From AM-0621 sp964573505 (GTDB taxonomy: Bacteria > Planctomycetota > Planctomycetia > Planctomycetales > Planctomycetaceae), in NCBI GenBank assembly GCA_964573505.1, contig CAZNMS010000279.1:1-11261 (forward strand): DNA of 11,261 nucleotides. Reading direction: 5' to 3'. The position numbers and the translations under genes are program-made. Position 1 is the stretch's first letter; each line of letters opens with the position of its first letter. A model generated the notes under the pieces. The model did not search any database. It saw only the letters and a program-made list of their open reading frames with translations, and was not told the origin of the DNA. Shown here piece after piece: positions 1 through 6,514 of this stretch.

Positions 1-41
1 CTACAATGCGCAAGCCGACAACAAATCGCGAACCAGTAGTA

Positions 42-68
42 CGAGCGGGCCACTCTTCAGCCCGCGCG
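42..68. repeat. Hairpin downstream of the DUF1015 gene
   Basis: GCGGGC (45-50) pairs with GCCCGC (60-65) around a 9-nt loop. After one A/G mismatch, C42-G43 pairs with C67-G68. It lies about 40 nt past the stop codon of the minus-strand DUF1015 gene, so it could act as its transcription terminator, but no U-tract follows on that strand. A GTAG at 36-39 precedes it on the plus strand, as in the hairpin units elsewhere in this window. It may therefore be a single REP-like unit rather than a terminator. Confidence 0.4.
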
Positions 69-105
69 TCGATCAGCGTTCCTCTCTTCGCCGTTTCTCG
101 GTCGG

Positions 106-1398
106 CTAAGTCAGAGTGTGAAACACCAGTCCGGTCAGCAACTTCGGATAGAAGAACGTGCTCTTCGGCGGCATCTTTTCGAGCTTCGAGGCGATGTCGC
201 GCACGTGATTGATCTGAGCCGGGTTCACGAGGCACGCCAATTGGCACTGCTTCTGAGCAACTCCTGAAATCACTTCTTCCATCAAGTGCGGGTACTTAAA
301 TGTCGGCTTTGCTTCGGGGAATCGACCGCAGATCAGATGCTCCAGAATCAGCTTGTTGAGCAAGCTCACTCCGAGCCCGCGCCAAGCTTCGCTCTGATCG
401 GCAGCGTGCACCGCCATCGGGCTCGCATCGCTGACGCGGGCCATGATCCACTTGCCGTCCGCCGGAGTCCCCAATCCGAAGTAGTCTTGCGAGCCGTCGG
501 CAGCCATCAGCTCCCATGCTTCTTCGGCGTTCGCAGCAGTCTCGATTTCGAAGTTCGACTTCAGCACATCAACGAGTTGCTCAGACGTCAGTTCCGGCAG
601 ACCGCTCACCAATCGGTGTGTAGGAAGAATTGCAAGCCCCGGATCTTCCATACTCACAAACATCATCAGCACGCCATTGGCCGGCGAGTTCGGAGTCAGC
701 TCGCCGCGTTCTTGCAGCTCGCGGCGATAATTGAGCGACGTCTCGTAGCGATGATGTCCGTCGGCAATGAAGACCGGCTTATCGTGCATTAATGATTGCA
801 CCTTGCTGATGACGGCATGATCGGTCACCGGCCACAAGCGATGCACAACGCCGAGATGATCTGTCGCCACAAGCGGAGTCAGCTTGAGGATCGCTTCTTC
901 GAGCGGCCATTGAGCTTCGTTCGCGGCATCGGGATAGAGGCCAAACACCGGGGACAGATTCGCTTTGCACGCGCGGGTCAGCAGTAGTCGATCCATCTTC
1001 GGGCCCGACATCGTCTGCTCATGCGGGAAGACTTTGCCTTTGCCGAACTCTTCGAGTTGCAAGCGTCCCAAGAAGCCTTTGCGGACGTAGTGCTTACCCT
1101 CCCAATCAAATTCTTGGTGATAGACATAGAGCGCATCTTCGTGCTCGCGAAGCAGTACTCGGTCTTGCTGCCACTGACGGAAGAACTTTGCCGCTCGGGC
1201 ATAGCGGTCTTGATCGCTCGCGTCGTCCGGCTCCGCTCGGTTCAGATCGATCCGCACGACATTGCAGGGATGCTGTTTGTAGAGCTGATCCTGAAACGTC
1301 GCGTCGATGACGTCATACGGAGGAGCAATGACGTCCGAGAGATCGCCGACTTGTCCGAGGTCGTACCGCAGTGCCGGGAAAGCTTGAACTTCCGCCAT
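106..1398 (-). CDS. DUF1015 family protein
   Basis: A 430-residue cytoplasmic protein of the DUF1015 family (Pfam PF06245, COG4198), whose biochemical role is not firmly established. Seen: the N-terminal APPYDVI motif (about residues 25-31), an HEQTMSGPKMDRL segment near 130, the family signature ADGHHR at 212-217, and a following segment ending in LPTHRLV. Length is normal for the family and the frame is intact from start to stop. I chose the ATG at 1398 because a Shine-Dalgarno AAGGA lies 10 nt upstream and family homology begins immediately. A longer reading to 1443 would add 15 residues with no family likeness. The ADGHHR motif recalls the DGxHR motif of ParB/sulfiredoxin-fold proteins, some of which are ADP- or ATP-dependent serine kinases; applying that here is inference. 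trpF lies 198 bp upstream, and a hairpin pair between them makes tight cotranscription unlikely. Family assignment is firm, function is not. Confidence 0.93.
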   Translation of the reverse strand: MAEVQAFPALRYDLGQVGDLSDVIAPPYDVIDATFQDQLYKQHPCNVVRIDLNRAEPDDASDQDRYARAAKFFRQWQQDRVLLREHEDALYVYHQEFDWEGKHYVRKGFLGRLQLEEFGKGKVFPHEQTMSGPKMDRLLLTRACKANLSPVFGLYPDAANEAQWPLEEAILKLTPLVATDHLGVVHRLWPVTDHAVISKVQSLMHDKPVFIADGHHRYETSLNYRRELQERGELTPNSPANGVLMMFVSMEDPGLAILPTHRLVSGLPELTSEQLVDVLKSNFEIETAANAEEAWELMAADGSQDYFGLGTPADGKWIMARVSDASPMAVHAADQSEAWRGLGVSLLNKLILEHLICGRFPEAKPTFKYPHLMEEVISGVAQKQCQLACLVNPAQINHVRDIASKLEKMPPKSTFFYPKLLTGLVFHTLT

Positions 1399-1408
1399 GA
1401 GTTGAGAT

Positions 1409-1413
1409 TCCTT
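1409..1413 (-). promoter_or_regulatory. Ribosome binding site fixing the DUF1015 start
   Basis: On the minus strand this reads AAGGA, 10 nt before the ATG at 1398. It supports that start over the upstream in-frame ATG at 1443. Confidence 0.6.
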
Positions 1414-1423
1414 GAGAACGAAA

Positions 1424-1442
1424 TGAGTGCAGTGTGAGTGCA
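1424..1442 (-). promoter_or_regulatory. 8-bp direct repeat with 11-bp period upstream of the DUF1015 gene
   Basis: On the minus strand TGCACTCA occurs twice, separated by CAC (1435-1442 and 1424-1431). The period is 11 bp, close to one turn of DNA. It sits 26 nt before the start codon, next to an AT-rich stretch (1442-1453; minus strand CATTTTTATTG) that stands out in this GC-rich sequence and may hold the -10 region. A repressor or activator site is plausible but is inferred from position and spacing only. Confidence 0.25.
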
Positions 1443-1503
1443 ATAAAAATGACAGTGAGCTGCTGACGTCGTACCTACAACGCGGCTTGATGTCGTCGGA
1501 TTC

Positions 1504-1560
1504 GTAGCATGGACGCCTACGTCCGTGCTGCGTCGCTGTCGGACGAGGCGTCCGACCTAC
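1504..1560. repeat. REP-like inverted hairpin pair (trpF-DUF1015 gap)
   Basis: Two hairpins face outward. The left unit on the plus strand is GTAG (1504-1507), then arm GCATGGACG (1507-1515), loop CCTA and arm CGTCCGTGC (1520-1528). This gives nine pairs, one of them a T-G wobble. The right unit on the minus strand is GTAG (1560-1557), stem GTCGGACG, loop CCT and stem CGTCCGAC (1556-1538), with eight perfect pairs. The units share the GTAG head, the GGACG/CGTCC inner stem and the CCT loop core, while the outer stem bases differ yet still pair. The element lies 37 bp past the trpF stop. It could reduce read-through into the DUF1015 gene, but its form is that of a REPIN/BIME mobile repeat. Confidence 0.7.
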
Positions 1561-1596
1561 GCGACGCCGAACCGCGAAGTGATTCCTCGACGGTTC

Positions 1597-2256
1597 CTAT
1601 GCCGCTCGACGTGCTTCGTCGATGAACCGCCGCACGAGCGACAGATCTTTGAGCCCCGGCTGCGACTCGACGCCGCTCGCGACATCGACACCGAACGGCT
1701 GCGTCTTTTGAATCGCCGCTGCGACGTTCGAGGGATTCAATCCGCCAGCCAAAATCAGTCTCGGCCAACGTGCGGCATCATATTGCTCGGCCAGCAAATC
1801 CCAAGGTGCCGTATGACCCGTCCCGCCATACGCCCCATCCACTTTCGCATCGACCAAACAGCCGGATAAGCAGACTCCGAGCCGTCGGCATTCGGCGAGA
1901 TACCCCGCCATTTCTCGGCAGCCTTCAGCGCCGACTCGAAACGCTCGCAGCAGCTTCAATTGCGGAGCAGCCTCTTTGATGCGCGCCAAAAACTCGGGCG
2001 GTTCGTCGCCATGAATTTGCACGGTGTCGAGCCCACAAGTTGCCGCAGTCATGAGCACATCATCGAGCGAGTGATTCACAAACAACCCGACAACCTCAAC
2101 GTTCTCGGGCATGACCGCAGCAATCTCTTGAGCGACCGAGCGACTCACCGAACGCGGGCTCTTCGCGAAGAAGTTGAGTCCAATGGCATCGCATCTCTCA
2201 GCCGCCACTGCAACCGCCGTCGCAACATCGCGCAGGCCACAAACCTTGATCCACAT
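1597..2256 (-). CDS. trpF: Phosphoribosylanthranilate isomerase
   Basis: Catalyses the Amadori rearrangement of N-(5'-phosphoribosyl)anthranilate to the 1-deoxyribulose phosphate form, the third step of tryptophan synthesis from chorismate, in the cytoplasm. The 219 residues match the usual length of a single-domain (beta/alpha)8-barrel TrpF. Seen: KVCGLR at the N terminus with Cys6 in the place of the catalytic base; NFFAKSPRSVS near 28-38; VQIHGDE near 79-84; LVDAKVDG with Asp136 as the likely catalytic acid; GGTG at 144-147; and the phosphate-binding AGGLN (170-174) and DVASGVES (191-198), followed by KD. GAAGGA lies 9 nt before the ATG at 2256. No other trp gene is adjacent, so this is an orphan trpF rather than part of a trp operon. 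The frame is complete and no key residue is missing. Confidence 0.97.
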   Translation of the reverse strand: MWIKVCGLRDVATAVAVAAERCDAIGLNFFAKSPRSVSRSVAQEIAAVMPENVEVVGLFVNHSLDDVLMTAATCGLDTVQIHGDEPPEFLARIKEAAPQLKLLRAFRVGAEGCREMAGYLAECRRLGVCLSGCLVDAKVDGAYGGTGHTAPWDLLAEQYDAARWPRLILAGGLNPSNVAAAIQKTQPFGVDVASGVESQPGLKDLSLVRRFIDEARRAA

Positions 2257-2426
2257 GCTGACGAGTCCTTCGTTGAAGTTAGCGTTCGAGCTCAGTTGTC
2301 ACTCGGCAGGTGAAGCCTTCTCAACACAAGCTCGAAGCGCCCGCAACAGCTCTCAGGCGGCTTGTCCGACAGCAGGCAGTCGGACGGAAAGCGGCAGCAG
2401 GCTGCCGTAGTCCAGACGGCCGGCCT
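2257..2426. other. Intergenic gap between the secreted protein gene and trpF
   Basis: 170 bp between two minus-strand genes. The part near 2427 holds two tight hairpins (see 2364-2407). The remainder, 2257-2360, contains the trpF ribosome binding site and presumably its promoter. I see no clear -35/-10 pair and no small ORF with a good start. Confidence 0.5.
2364..2407 (-). terminator. Tandem hairpins after the secreted protein gene
   Basis: Read on the minus strand, downstream of the stop at 2427, there are two hairpins. The first is CGGCAG, loop CCTG, CTGCCG (2407-2392), followed by CTTTCC. The second is GTCCGAC paired with GTCGGAC (2385-2379 and 2370-2364), where one T-T mismatch and one more pair again leave a CCTG loop. 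Position directly after a stop and before trpF fits a terminator, although the T-tract is poor. The shared CCTG loops in the same orientation suggest the hairpins are related repeat units rather than a classical intrinsic terminator. Confidence 0.45.
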
Positions 2427-4022
2427 CTAGCCGAGCAGCAGCACTTCGATCGCGATCAGTTCGTCGCCGATTCGCGACAAGACTTCTAAGAGGTGATCGC
2501 GATCAGAGGCTTTGCTCTGCGAGACGCGACGCAGCAACTCTTCCCACTGCGCGAGCAATGTTTCATTGAGTCGCTCAATCTCGCTCTCGGGAGTCGGGCT
2601 CACTTGAGTCGCATGCAGCACGCGAACGTTGGCGCGGAACCTCGCACTGAGATCAAGCAATGGCGCACGGTCGGCAGGAGCGATGCCTTTCGCGGTGCTC
2701 AGCCATGTTGTGAGGTCCGCGTTGAAGTGATCGGCGAGATGCTCCAGTGCGGCAGCGCGGCGACGTCCTTCATCGCGATCAAAGCCGTTCGACATGCCGA
2801 GCGGTTCTCGCAATGAGACGAGTCGCTGCTCGATGCCCGCAATCTGCTGCTGCAGCGGCGCGTGCTTCACGCTGCGGAAATGGCGAGAGAACGCGACCCA
2901 TGCACCGAGCAGATCCTCATAAGCATCGACGATCTCGTCGCGGCGGTTCGAACGGCGAGCACACTCTTCAAGGTGCTCGCAGTAACCGTGAAAGTCGGAG
3001 GCAGCACTCGTCGCGAATTCTCCAGACGGCAACTGCATCAGCACGGTCAGAGTGATCGAGTCAAACAGTCGATCAACGTCGGTATGAACCCCGCCCGCAA
3101 GCTGAATGATGAGTTCTCGATTGAGTGCTCGCGGCAGCCATAACAGTTCTCGGATCTTCTGATCGACTTGCTGCACCGCAACGACGTCTCGCTCGATGTA
3201 ACGACTCTGCAACGCACACAACTTTGCATTGAGCGGTTCCCACTGGCGCGTGAAGGCTTGATAGCGATCGGCGATCACTCGCACCGAGACGTTGTCGAGA
3301 ATCACATCAGCGAACTCATGCGCCGCATGCTGAGCAAGCCCCGCTTCGCGAATGAGGTCGCGACCATTGACCGACGAACGAGTCTCGAATGCAACGTCTT
3401 CAACGAGACTCCGCATGTGAGCCGACAGTGATTCGCCATGATGCACGAGCAAGCGCCGATCGAGCGTCGGCTCGACTGCGAGAATCTTGCAGAGTCCTTG
3501 ATGCTGCTCATCGAAGCGCGAGAAGTGATCGCGGCATGCAACAGGCATGCGCGGCGTTTGTTGCAGCTTCAACAGCAGGATGCGCCATTCGCGATCGAGA
3601 CTCGCGACTTCCGCAGCGAGAGCACGATGATCGAACAGCACTCGACTGCGAGCAGCGACGGCATCAGCGCGCACTTGAAACTTCAGAACGTCTGGCACGA
3701 GTGCTCGCACAGCGGGATTCGCGGCAGACTCCTTTTGCAGAGTCAGACTTAAACCGGCAGCTTCGCGTTGCATGACTTCGAGTCGCTGCCGCGCTTCGAG
3801 CAACTCAACGGTCGGTCGTCCGCCCGGCGGCGGAGGCGGCAACGGAGCACGCTCATCGCGCAATCCTTGTCGCTCAACTTGCGAGTCGAGCAGCAGTCGC
3901 AGCACGCCGTTGATGGCTTCTCGCTTGCGATCTTTGTCATCGGCGCGAGCGATTGAAGTGGTGACAACTGCTAGCAGGGCGAGCAACACAACTCGCAACC
4001 AATTCGGTGAGTGACGAAACAT
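2427..4022 (-). CDS. Secreted, mostly helical protein of unknown function
   Basis: 531 residues; I do not recognise a family. The N terminus is a clear Sec signal peptide: a basic start, a hydrophobic core of about residues 11-20, and a probable cut after the ARA at 25-27, with mature protein starting DDKDRK. A proline run at 62-66 (in LPPPPPGG) follows a short helical segment. The rest is rich in Leu, Glu, Arg, Gln and Ala with helix-forming, partly coiled-coil-like character and no membrane segment after the signal. Cysteines are few. It is probably periplasmic or exported. The ATG at 4022 is chosen because AAAGGAG lies 7 nt upstream and the signal peptide starts there; an ATG at 4094 would add 24 residues ahead of it. 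It is divergent from the PPC-domain gene, with a shared 427-bp upstream region containing an inverted repeat pair. A structural or cell-envelope role is a guess. Confidence 0.85.
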   Translation of the reverse strand: MFRHSPNWLRVVLLALLAVVTTSIARADDKDRKREAINGVLRLLLDSQVERQGLRDERAPLPPPPPGGRPTVELLEARQRLEVMQREAAGLSLTLQKESAANPAVRALVPDVLKFQVRADAVAARSRVLFDHRALAAEVASLDREWRILLLKLQQTPRMPVACRDHFSRFDEQHQGLCKILAVEPTLDRRLLVHHGESLSAHMRSLVEDVAFETRSSVNGRDLIREAGLAQHAAHEFADVILDNVSVRVIADRYQAFTRQWEPLNAKLCALQSRYIERDVVAVQQVDQKIRELLWLPRALNRELIIQLAGGVHTDVDRLFDSITLTVLMQLPSGEFATSAASDFHGYCEHLEECARRSNRRDEIVDAYEDLLGAWVAFSRHFRSVKHAPLQQQIAGIEQRLVSLREPLGMSNGFDRDEGRRRAAALEHLADHFNADLTTWLSTAKGIAPADRAPLLDLSARFRANVRVLHATQVSPTPESEIERLNETLLAQWEELLRRVSQSKASDRDHLLEVLSRIGDELIAIEVLLLG

Positions 4023-4029
4023 GCCGGGA

Positions 4030-4036
4030 CTCCTTT
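4030..4036 (-). promoter_or_regulatory. Strong ribosome binding site fixing the secreted protein start
   Basis: Minus-strand AAAGGAG, 7 nt before the ATG at 4022. It is the best Shine-Dalgarno in the window and excludes the longer reading from 4094. Confidence 0.75.
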
Positions 4037-4120
4037 CGACGAAACGCATGAGTGAAGCAAACTCGGGCCGGATGATGACGGCGGTGAATGGCACTCGCTA
4101 CGCAGGGGTTTGTGGAGCAA

Positions 4121-4337
4121 CTTGGAGTGCTCCGGCCTGACGGAGCCCTCCATTTCAGCGGCGAGGGACGTTCGAGGAATGATCAAGTCCGCCGTCAGCG
4201 TTGATGCTCGCGTCAGTGACGACATCGAGAAGTGGATGATTCAGGCGACAGCAACTCATGACGATGGCTTCGTTGAGCCTATGGGTGACTTTGTGCCGCT
4301 CAGATGGAGGGCTCCGACAAGGCGGAGCACTCCAAGA
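4121..4337. repeat. Inverted GGAG-type hairpin repeats bracketing about 146 bp
   Basis: The left copy (4121-4155, plus) and right copy (4336-4302, minus) match at 31 of 35 positions, with three of the four differences in the loop. Each contains GGAG, TG, then an overlapping stem GCTCCG/CGGAGC with a 6-nt loop (stems 4129-4134 with 4141-4146, and 4311-4316 with 4323-4328), followed by CCTCCAT. The copies face outward with GGAG at the outer ends, as in the other pairs, but here 146 bp separates them. This could be a REP pair (GGAG is a known REP head alongside GTAG) or a small non-autonomous MITE-like element. I see no convincing target-site duplication. Confidence 0.7.
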
Positions 4338-4381
4338 AAAATGCGATTGGTCGCGATTCGCTTCATGAGCGAGTAAGCATC

Positions 4382-4400
4382 CGACATCGCGTCGACATCG
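4382..4400 (+). promoter_or_regulatory. 8-bp direct repeat with 11-bp period upstream of the PPC gene
   Basis: CGACATCG occurs at 4382-4389 and again at 4393-4400, separated by CGT, ending 49 nt before the ATG at 4450. Spacing of one helical turn fits a dimeric regulator site, but nothing else supports it. Confidence 0.2.
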
Positions 4401-4436
4401 TTGATCACGCGACGAATTGCGGTTCGAAGACCTATG

Positions 4437-4442
4437 TAGGAG
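4437..4442 (+). promoter_or_regulatory. Ribosome binding site fixing the PPC protein start
   Basis: TAGGAG, 7 nt before the ATG at 4450. It supports that start, which opens a signal peptide, over the ATG at 4417. Confidence 0.65.
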
Positions 4443-4449
4443 CAATTGC

Positions 4450-6105
4450 ATGCTCAGAACTTGCTGCGGATTGGTGCTCGCAATTTGGTCGGCTCAAGCA
4501 TTAGCAGCGGCTCCCGAAGTGAAGTCGATCTTCCCGCTCGGAGGCTCGCTCGGCGCGACTGTTGATGTCGCGTTGACTGGCAACTTGCCTCAGCCCGGCA
4601 CGCAAGTTTGGAGCGATCGACCGGGACTCAGCTTTGATGTCGTTGAGAACGGCAAGTCGCTCAAAGTGACCGTTGCGAAAGATGCGGCTCCGGGTCTGCA
4701 TTGGTTGAGATTCCATAACGCTGAGGGAGCATCGGGGCTCGTGCCGTTTGTTGTCGGGACTCTGCCGGAAGTAGCCGAAGTCGAGCCGAACAACGTGCTC
4801 GCAAAGGCGCAAGTCGTCGCGACGTCGAGCGTCATTAACGGCAAGCTCGGCGAAAGCGGCGACGTTGATGCGTATTCAATCCCGCTCAAAGCCGGGCAAC
4901 AGTTTGTCGCAGCGGTCGACTCGAATTGGCGATTGGCGGCTCCGGTTGATGTTGTGCTGCAAGTGCTGTCGCCCGATGGCGGCGTCTATGAGCAGAACGA
5001 CGACGATCACGGCAACGACCCGTTCGTCACCTTTACCGTGCCGCGCGACGGTAATTGGATCGTGCGACTCTTCGGTTTCCCCGCGACTCCCGATTCGTCG
5101 TTCCGCTTTATTGGCGGCGCGAACATGGCCTATCGACTGACACTGACAACGGGCGGCTTCGCGAATCATGCGGTCCCGTCCGTCGTGCCGCCCGATGGCA
5201 GCGGCAAAGTGACGCTCGCCGGATGGAACATCGGAGCCGATCAGCAATCACTCGGAGTCGGTCCGTTTGGCGCTCCCTGGCTCGGCGGCGACGCGATTGG
5301 CAACACCGTGCGAGTCGATGTCTTCCGGGGAATAATTCTGACAGAGCAAACAGAGCTTGCTCCGGGTTCTCAAGAACTCAGCAGCGGCAGCGTTATCTGC
5401 GGAGTCATCAGCAAGCCGCGCGAAGAAGATCGCTATCGCTTCACTGTGAAGAAGGGGCAGAAGCTCGAGTTCGATGTCGATGCGCGATCGCTCGGTCATC
5501 CGCTCGATCCCGCCGTGCGCATCTTCAACAGCGAGAAGAAGGTCGTCGCCGAGTCCGATGATGCCCCCGGCAAAGAGGCTGACCCGCTCTTGAAGTTCAA
5601 CGTGCCGGCCGACGGCGAATACACGATCGGCATCCGCGACATCTTCGGGACCGGGAGTGCTCGGCACGCTTACCGATTGGCATGCCGTCAAACGTTGCCG
5701 ACCTGCAACGTGACCGTGAAGTCGGACACCTTCGTTGTCGAACCCGATAAGCCGCTCGAAGTGCCGGTCACGATCGCGCGCGTCGACGGCTTTGCGGAAG
5801 AAGTAGCGATCAGCGTCGAAAGCTTGCCAAAAGGCATCACAGTCGAGTCCGTGACATCTGCGGCAAAGGGCGACACCGCGGCCGCCGTGAAACTGATCCT
5901 CAAGAGCGACGGCAGCGAAGCCTTCAGCGGCCCGATCAAGATCATCGGCAAGCACGCAAAGGACGAAGGGCAACCGCTCGTCGCTGCCTTCACGAACGCA
6001 ACATTCAAAACCGACGTGCGGCAGTTCTGGCTGACGGTCATCAAGAAGCCCGAACCGAAGCCCGAGCCAAAAGTTGACGAGAAGAAGCCGGAAGAGAAGA
6101 AGTAA
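4450..6105 (+). CDS. Exported pre-peptidase C-terminal (PPC) domain protein
   Basis: 551 residues. A signal peptide occupies about residues 1-20, with a probable cut after ALA. An Ig/IPT-like beta domain follows (about 22-105). A first PPC-type beta-sandwich covers about 110-232: VEPNN entry, GDVDAYSIPLKAGQ, a DPF..F..P.DG motif and a closing YRLTL. A linker rich in Gly follows, then a second PPC domain at about 310-411 (EEDRYRFTVKKGQ, PLLKFNVPADGEY, AYRLAC). A further Ig-like domain spans about 418-531. The last 20 residues are a Lys/Pro/Glu tail. No peptidase catalytic domain is present, so it is an accessory or structural surface/periplasmic protein rather than an enzyme. PPC domains in other proteins are removed or used during secretion or in binding. 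Such proteins are frequent in planctomycetes. The stop is doubled (TAA TAG). Domain calls come from motif reading, and the domain boundaries are approximate. Confidence 0.9.
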   Translation: MLRTCCGLVLAIWSAQALAAAPEVKSIFPLGGSLGATVDVALTGNLPQPGTQVWSDRPGLSFDVVENGKSLKVTVAKDAAPGLHWLRFHNAEGASGLVPFVVGTLPEVAEVEPNNVLAKAQVVATSSVINGKLGESGDVDAYSIPLKAGQQFVAAVDSNWRLAAPVDVVLQVLSPDGGVYEQNDDDHGNDPFVTFTVPRDGNWIVRLFGFPATPDSSFRFIGGANMAYRLTLTTGGFANHAVPSVVPPDGSGKVTLAGWNIGADQQSLGVGPFGAPWLGGDAIGNTVRVDVFRGIILTEQTELAPGSQELSSGSVICGVISKPREEDRYRFTVKKGQKLEFDVDARSLGHPLDPAVRIFNSEKKVVAESDDAPGKEADPLLKFNVPADGEYTIGIRDIFGTGSARHAYRLACRQTLPTCNVTVKSDTFVVEPDKPLEVPVTIARVDGFAEEVAISVESLPKGITVESVTSAAKGDTAAAVKLILKSDGSEAFSGPIKIIGKHAKDEGQPLVAAFTNATFKTDVRQFWLTVIKKPEPKPEPKVDEKKPEEKK

Positions 6106-6140
6106 TAGTTGTGACAAGAGTCTCGGCGCCGCATGAAGCG

Positions 6141-6206
6141 GTAGCCGAATTCGTCAGAATTCGGAGGTCGTCGGACGATCCTCTGAAGTCTGACGACTTC
6201 AGCTAC
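6141..6206. repeat. REP-like inverted hairpin pair with compensatory stem changes
   Basis: The left unit (plus, 6141-6167) is GTAG, stem CCGAATTC, loop GTCA, stem GAATTCGG, then AGG. The right unit (minus, 6206-6180) is GTAG, stem CTGAAGTC, loop GTCA, stem GACTTCAG, then AGG. Both stems are perfect 8-bp pairs. The units are identical at 23 of 27 positions, and the four differences form two compensated pairs (C-G to T-A, T-A to G-C). They face outward across a 12-nt spacer. This is REPIN/BIME architecture and shows selection on, or copying of, the folded form. It sits 36 bp after the PPC gene and could also slow 3' degradation or terminate transcription. Confidence 0.85.
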
Positions 6207-6450
6207 GGTTCTGTCGAAGAAGAAGTAGTAGCACTCATTGTTCGGCGCCATGCACCTGAAACGCCGCGAGCAATGGCTCCTTACAGACGCCTGCATGCAA
6301 AAGTCCCTGCAAAACACGTTGCTTGCCGGAGGTAGGGCAACTCTCCACAATCGGCCCGACGCTTTGTTAGGCGGTGTTGGCGGCTGAATTTTCGAGTTCA
6401 AGCACCTCGATACCACTTGGCGCACGATTAAGAAGGGGCAGCCAGCGCAG

Positions 6451-6470
6451 GATTTCGTCAGTGCGAAATC
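6451..6470 (+). promoter_or_regulatory. Perfect 7-bp hairpin upstream of the large gene
   Basis: GATTTCG (6451-6457), loop TCAGTG, CGAAATC (6464-6470). It ends 44 nt before the ATG at 6515, which has no clear Shine-Dalgarno. It may be a protein binding site or a leader hairpin; no conserved riboswitch is recognised. Confidence 0.3.
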
Positions 6471-6514
6471 GTCCGCAGAAGTAACTGGCCGCTGACGACA
6501 CGCTGAGACCGCGA

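Larger units (their letters stand above)
4023..4449. other. Divergent intergenic region
   Basis: 427 bp upstream of both the secreted protein gene (minus) and the PPC-domain gene (plus), so it must hold both promoters. A pair of inverted 35-bp repeats (4121-4155 and 4302-4336) brackets 146 bp of sequence with no recognisable content. An 8-bp direct repeat with 11-bp period lies at 4382-4400. No credible small gene is seen: ORFs crossing here run straight through both repeats. Confidence 0.6.
6106..6514. other. Intergenic region before the 1335-residue protein gene
   Basis: 409 bp between two plus-strand genes. Its first part holds the hairpin pair at 6141-6206. 6207-6450 shows no gene, only a weak imperfect palindrome near 6320-6346. 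A perfect 7-bp hairpin lies at 6451-6470. A promoter for the downstream gene should be here, but I see no confident -35/-10 pair. Confidence 0.5.

Noticed and set aside
4110..4376. 88-codon plus-strand ORF (and a 98-codon one opposite) in the divergent gap
   Set aside because: Both run straight through the two inverted repeats, which would have to encode protein in each copy; no ribosome binding site.
5248..6117. 289-codon minus-strand ORF opposite the PPC gene
   Set aside because: Fully antisense to a well-supported exported protein. Its translation has no domain character and arises from codon bias in GC-rich DNA.
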